Assembly (NCBI GenBank): GCA_046597185.1
Contig: JBKJLF010000832.1
Location: forward strand, 1 to 7,703
Reading direction: 5' to 3'
Source: CAMBDR01 sp046597185
GTDB taxonomy: Bacteria; Pseudomonadota; Gammaproteobacteria; Burkholderiales; Burkholderiaceae_D
DNA length: 7,703 nt
Below the pieces are notes generated by a model, which made no database searches, was not told the DNA's origin, and saw only the letters and a list, made by a program, of their open reading frames with translations. This document shows, piece by piece, positions 5,008 through 7,703 of the stretch (position 1 is the stretch's first letter; each line of letters begins with the position of its first letter). A program made the translations under genes and the position numbers.

Positions 5008-6513
5008 ATGTCAGCAATATCAGCAACCCCGGCCAACCCGGCAAGCTCGCCGCGCACCCGGATTTTAATTATCGATGACGATACATCGGTACAGGTGTCG
5101 CTGGCTTTATTGCTGAAACAATCCGGCTTTGCCACTGGCACCGCAGATGATCCGAAACAAGCCCTCGCTATACTGGAAGATTGCATGGCTACCAGCCCGG
5201 TCGATTTGGTCTTGCAGGACATGAATTTTTCCATGCAAACCAGCGGCGAAGAAGGCCTCGCATTATTGGCCAATATCAAGCAACGCTATCCGCAATTGCC
5301 CGTTTTATTGATGACGGCGTGGGGCTCGATTGCGCTGGCGGTAAAAGGCGTGAAGCTGGGTGCCAGCGACTTTTTTACCAAGCCATGGAATAATGCACAA
5401 TTGGTGCAATTGATCCGCACCACGCTGGAATTAGCCAGTGCCGACCCAATCAACAGCGCCGCCAACAACAGTGGCAGCAGCGCGCCAAACCGGCAACAAC
5501 AGCGCCAGGCACTGGATGCCCAATTTGATTTCGCCGACATCATCGGCGAGCACCCGGAACTCTTGAAAGTCTTATCCACCGTAGGTCGAGTCACCAAAAC
5601 CCGTGCGGCGGTATTAATTTTGGGCGAAAGCGGCACCGGCAAAGAACTCATCGCCGATGCCTTGCACCGCAACAGCCCACGCTCGGCCAAGCCTGCCGTC
5701 AAGGTGAATATGGGCGCGATTACCTCATCGCTATTCGAGAGTGAAATGTTTGGCCATGTCAAGGGCGCGTTCACTGATGCCAAAACTGATCGCCAGGGCC
5801 ATATCGCCAGCGCCTTTCAAAGCACGTTGTTTCTGGATGAAATTGGCGAACTGGGGCGCAGCGACCAGGTCAAGTTGCTACGCGTATTGCAAAATCAAAG
5901 CTACCAGGCAGTAGGGGCCAGCCAAACCAGCCAGGCCGATATAAGAGTGGTGTCCGCCACCAACCGCGAGCTGGCCGAACTGGTGGCGGCAGGGGAATTT
6001 CGCGAAGACTTGTTTTACCGCCTCAACCTGATCACCATTCGCCTGCCCGCTTTGCGCGAGCGCAGGAGTGATATTCCCTTACTAGCCACCCGTTTGATTG
6101 CGCAACTGAGTAGCGAATATGGGATGGACGAAGTCAAACTCAGCGCGCCCGCGCTGGAATGGTTAAGCGCCCGCCCCTGGCCCGGCAATATCCGCCAACT
6201 CAAACAAACGCTGGAGCGCACGCTGTTATTAATCGGCAAACCGGTGCTGGATGTGGCCGACTTTATCGATGCCGAACACAGCGAAGAGCAAAGCCGCCAG
6301 GGTAAATTGACGGTGGATGGGTTAACGCTGGAACAAGTCGAGCGGCATATGATAGAAGCGGCGATGCAGCAGCACCAAGGCAATATCTCACGCGTGGCCA
6401 AAGCCCTGGGCTTGAGTCGCGCAGCTTTGTACCGCCGTCTGGAAAAACATGGCATGGCGGGTGAAGGCCAGGCTCCGACGGACGACAATGATGTGGACGA
6501 GGGGCCGGAATGA
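5008..6513 (+). CDS. sigma-54-dependent NtrC-family response regulator
   Basis: This 501-residue regulator activates sigma-54 RNA polymerase after phosphorylation. The REC domain (about 17-143) has acidic Asp23/Asp24 (LIIDDD), phosphoacceptor Asp71 (LQDMNF), Thr103 (MTAW) and Lys125 (TKPW). A Gln/Asn/Ser-rich linker (150-168) leads to the AAA+ domain (about 173-370). That domain has Walker A GESGTGKE (206-213), Walker B LFLDEIG (274-280), FREDLFYRL with the arginine finger region (331-339) and WPGNIRQL (391-398). The sigma-54 contact loop reads GAFTDA (253-258) instead of the usual GAFTGA. A Fis-type HTH closes the protein (about 441-481, GNISRVAKALGLSRAALYRRL). The frame stays open upstream into the Lnt-like gene, but ATG 5008 is chosen because AAGG (4993-4996) precedes it and REC starts normally. 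It lies 26 bases after the Lnt-like gene, and its stop overlaps the kinase start. The DNA target is unknown; the adjacent ABC operon is a natural guess. Confidence 0.93.
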   Translation: MSAISATPANPASSPRTRILIIDDDTSVQVSLALLLKQSGFATGTADDPKQALAILEDCMATSPVDLVLQDMNFSMQTSGEEGLALLANIKQRYPQLPVLLMTAWGSIALAVKGVKLGASDFFTKPWNNAQLVQLIRTTLELASADPINSAANNSGSSAPNRQQQRQALDAQFDFADIIGEHPELLKVLSTVGRVTKTRAAVLILGESGTGKELIADALHRNSPRSAKPAVKVNMGAITSSLFESEMFGHVKGAFTDAKTDRQGHIASAFQSTLFLDEIGELGRSDQVKLLRVLQNQSYQAVGASQTSQADIRVVSATNRELAELVAAGEFREDLFYRLNLITIRLPALRERRSDIPLLATRLIAQLSSEYGMDEVKLSAPALEWLSARPWPGNIRQLKQTLERTLLLIGKPVLDVADFIDAEHSEEQSRQGKLTVDGLTLEQVERHMIEAAMQQHQGNISRVAKALGLSRAALYRRLEKHGMAGEGQAPTDDNDVDEGPE

Positions 6514-7703
6514 ATTTGCGCAGACGCTTGCAAACCTGGCTGATCGGCCTGCATCTGGTATTTTTAACACTCACCCTCGTGCAGTATCACCAGCAAGCCG
6601 GGTGGATGATGGCGCTGGAAGGCTTCCTGCTGCTGACTTTTATTGGCGGCTGGCAGCTCATTAACCAAGCCATGCAACCGCTGGACTATGCGCAGCAATT
6701 TCAGGAGCTGTTACAAGACCACAACTACGCGGCCCGCATGCGCGCCAGTCCGCACGACAAGCTGCCTGGTTTGGTTACGAGTTTTAATCAAATGCTGGAT
6801 GCGCTGTATCAGGAGCGTTTAAAGTTGGGCGAGCAGCGCGGCTTTTTGGCGCAGTTATTGGAAGCCACGCCCAGCGCGGTGGTGGTATTTGATTTTGATG
6901 GCTGCATCAGCTTACTCAACGCCAGCGCGCAACGCTTGCTGGGTTTGCCGCAGGCAATCGGGCTAACGCTGGCGCAATGTGTGGATAAGGTCAGCAGTGT
7001 CCCCGCCAGCCAACGCGCCTACAGCCTGCTGGCCCAGTTAAGCGCGCTCGACACCCTGGTACCGGGCGAAGCGCGCCTGTTGACCGATGCCGACGGCAGG
7101 CGCTACCGCTGCCAGCGCAGCCATTTTTTTGATCGCGGCTTTGCGCGCCAGTTTTTATTGCTGGAAGAAATCACCGAAGAATTGGAAAGTTCGGAAAAAG
7201 CCACCTATGAAAAACTGGTGCGGGTATTGGCGCATGAGGTGAATAATACGGTGGCAGCCACGGGTTCGGTGTTGGAGTCGCTACTGTTTTACCAGCAACA
7301 GCTAACGCAAGCGGATCAACTCGACTTTAGCACCGCGATTGACGCCGTACAGCGCCGCAACCGCCATTTGGGTGAATTTATTGAACGCTTTACTCGGGTG
7401 GTGAAAATGCCGGAACCAGAACGCCGCCCGACCGATTTGCTGGCGCTGCTGGAAGGCATTGTGCAACTGTATCGCGAACCATGCAGGAATAAAGGAATAC
7501 GGCTGGCGTGGGGGCAGCGCGATGCACCCGGTTTGATTAATCTGGATAGCCATTTGATGGAGCAGGCTTTGTTGAATATCGTGAAAAATGCGGTGGAAGC
7601 GGTAGAGGCGACGCTGCGGGAAGATGGCGCGGCGCAGGGGCTGATTCGGCTGGAGTTGGTACGGCAGGACGATAGCAATTATGATAATAATGGCAACAAT
7701 GGC
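6510..7703 (+). CDS. sensor histidine kinase, NtrB/NtrY-like, short-loop membrane sensor (3' end outside window)
   Basis: The frame stays open to the last base, giving 398 residues with no stop. ATG 6510 overlaps the regulator's TGA as ATGA, so the pair is likely translationally coupled. Two membrane helices (about 9-26 and 35-52) are separated by only about eight residues (HQQAGWMM), leaving no real periplasmic sensor. A HAMP-like stretch follows, then a PAS-like domain at about 108-225 (LLEATPSAVVVFDFDGCISL), then the phosphoacceptor H box (VLAHEVNNTVAAT, His242), and an N box (LNIVKNAVEA, Asn360). The G1 and G2 ATP-binding boxes must lie beyond the window. It should phosphorylate the upstream NtrC-type regulator. 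Kinases of this form next to ABC permeases may sense through the membrane or the transporter; that is inference. The visible end is Asn/Asp/Gly-rich (DDSNYDNNGNNG). Confidence 0.9.
   Translation, partial: MNLRRRLQTWLIGLHLVFLTLTLVQYHQQAGWMMALEGFLLLTFIGGWQLINQAMQPLDYAQQFQELLQDHNYAARMRASPHDKLPGLVTSFNQMLDALYQERLKLGEQRGFLAQLLEATPSAVVVFDFDGCISLLNASAQRLLGLPQAIGLTLAQCVDKVSSVPASQRAYSLLAQLSALDTLVPGEARLLTDADGRRYRCQRSHFFDRGFARQFLLLEEITEELESSEKATYEKLVRVLAHEVNNTVAATGSVLESLLFYQQQLTQADQLDFSTAIDAVQRRNRHLGEFIERFTRVVKMPEPERRPTDLLALLEGIVQLYREPCRNKGIRLAWGQRDAPGLINLDSHLMEQALLNIVKNAVEAVEATLREDGAAQGLIRLELVRQDDSNYDNNGNNG

Overview
The window is a 7.7 kb stretch of bacterial chromosome, GC-rich apart from one AT-rich intergenic gap, and every gene lies on the + strand. 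The Lnt-type acyltransferase and the sigma-54 regulator/kinase pair next to an FtsX-type ABC permease suggest a Gram-negative proteobacterium. Codon use and protein style look most like Betaproteobacteria (Burkholderiales or Neisseriales), but that is an impression, and the sequence does not settle the genus.

Layout. (1) 1-204 is the C-terminal end of an FtsX/MacB-type ABC transporter permease. (2) 205-547 is a non-coding gap. It holds a sigma-70-like promoter candidate, a clear intrinsic terminator with a 9-bp T-rich tandem repeat, an orphan Shine-Dalgarno-like sequence and an A-rich leader. (3) 548-4981 is a compact three-gene unit: a secreted SGNH/GDSL-type hydrolase, an unrecognised single-pass protein with a periplasmic domain, and a large Lnt-like membrane N-acyltransferase with about 320 extra C-terminal residues. 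(4) 5008 to the window end is a two-component system. It comprises an NtrC-family sigma-54 activator (REC, AAA+, Fis HTH) whose stop overlaps the start of a short-loop membrane histidine kinase. The kinase has no stop codon inside the window and runs off its end.

How they may work together (inference). An FtsX-type ABC exporter beside a sigma-54 regulator and a kinase with almost no extracytoplasmic sensor is a plausible envelope-stress or export module. The SGNH, unknown and Lnt-like genes sit between the exporter and its likely regulators, and look like an envelope acyl-transfer/acyl-hydrolysis cassette. All three products are predicted to act at the periplasmic face, so they may modify a lipid, glycan or lipoprotein there. 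The most unusual points are the enlarged Lnt-like protein with its altered catalytic neighbourhood, a perfect 15-bp inverted repeat inside the unknown gene, and in-frame tandem repeats that could vary in copy number.
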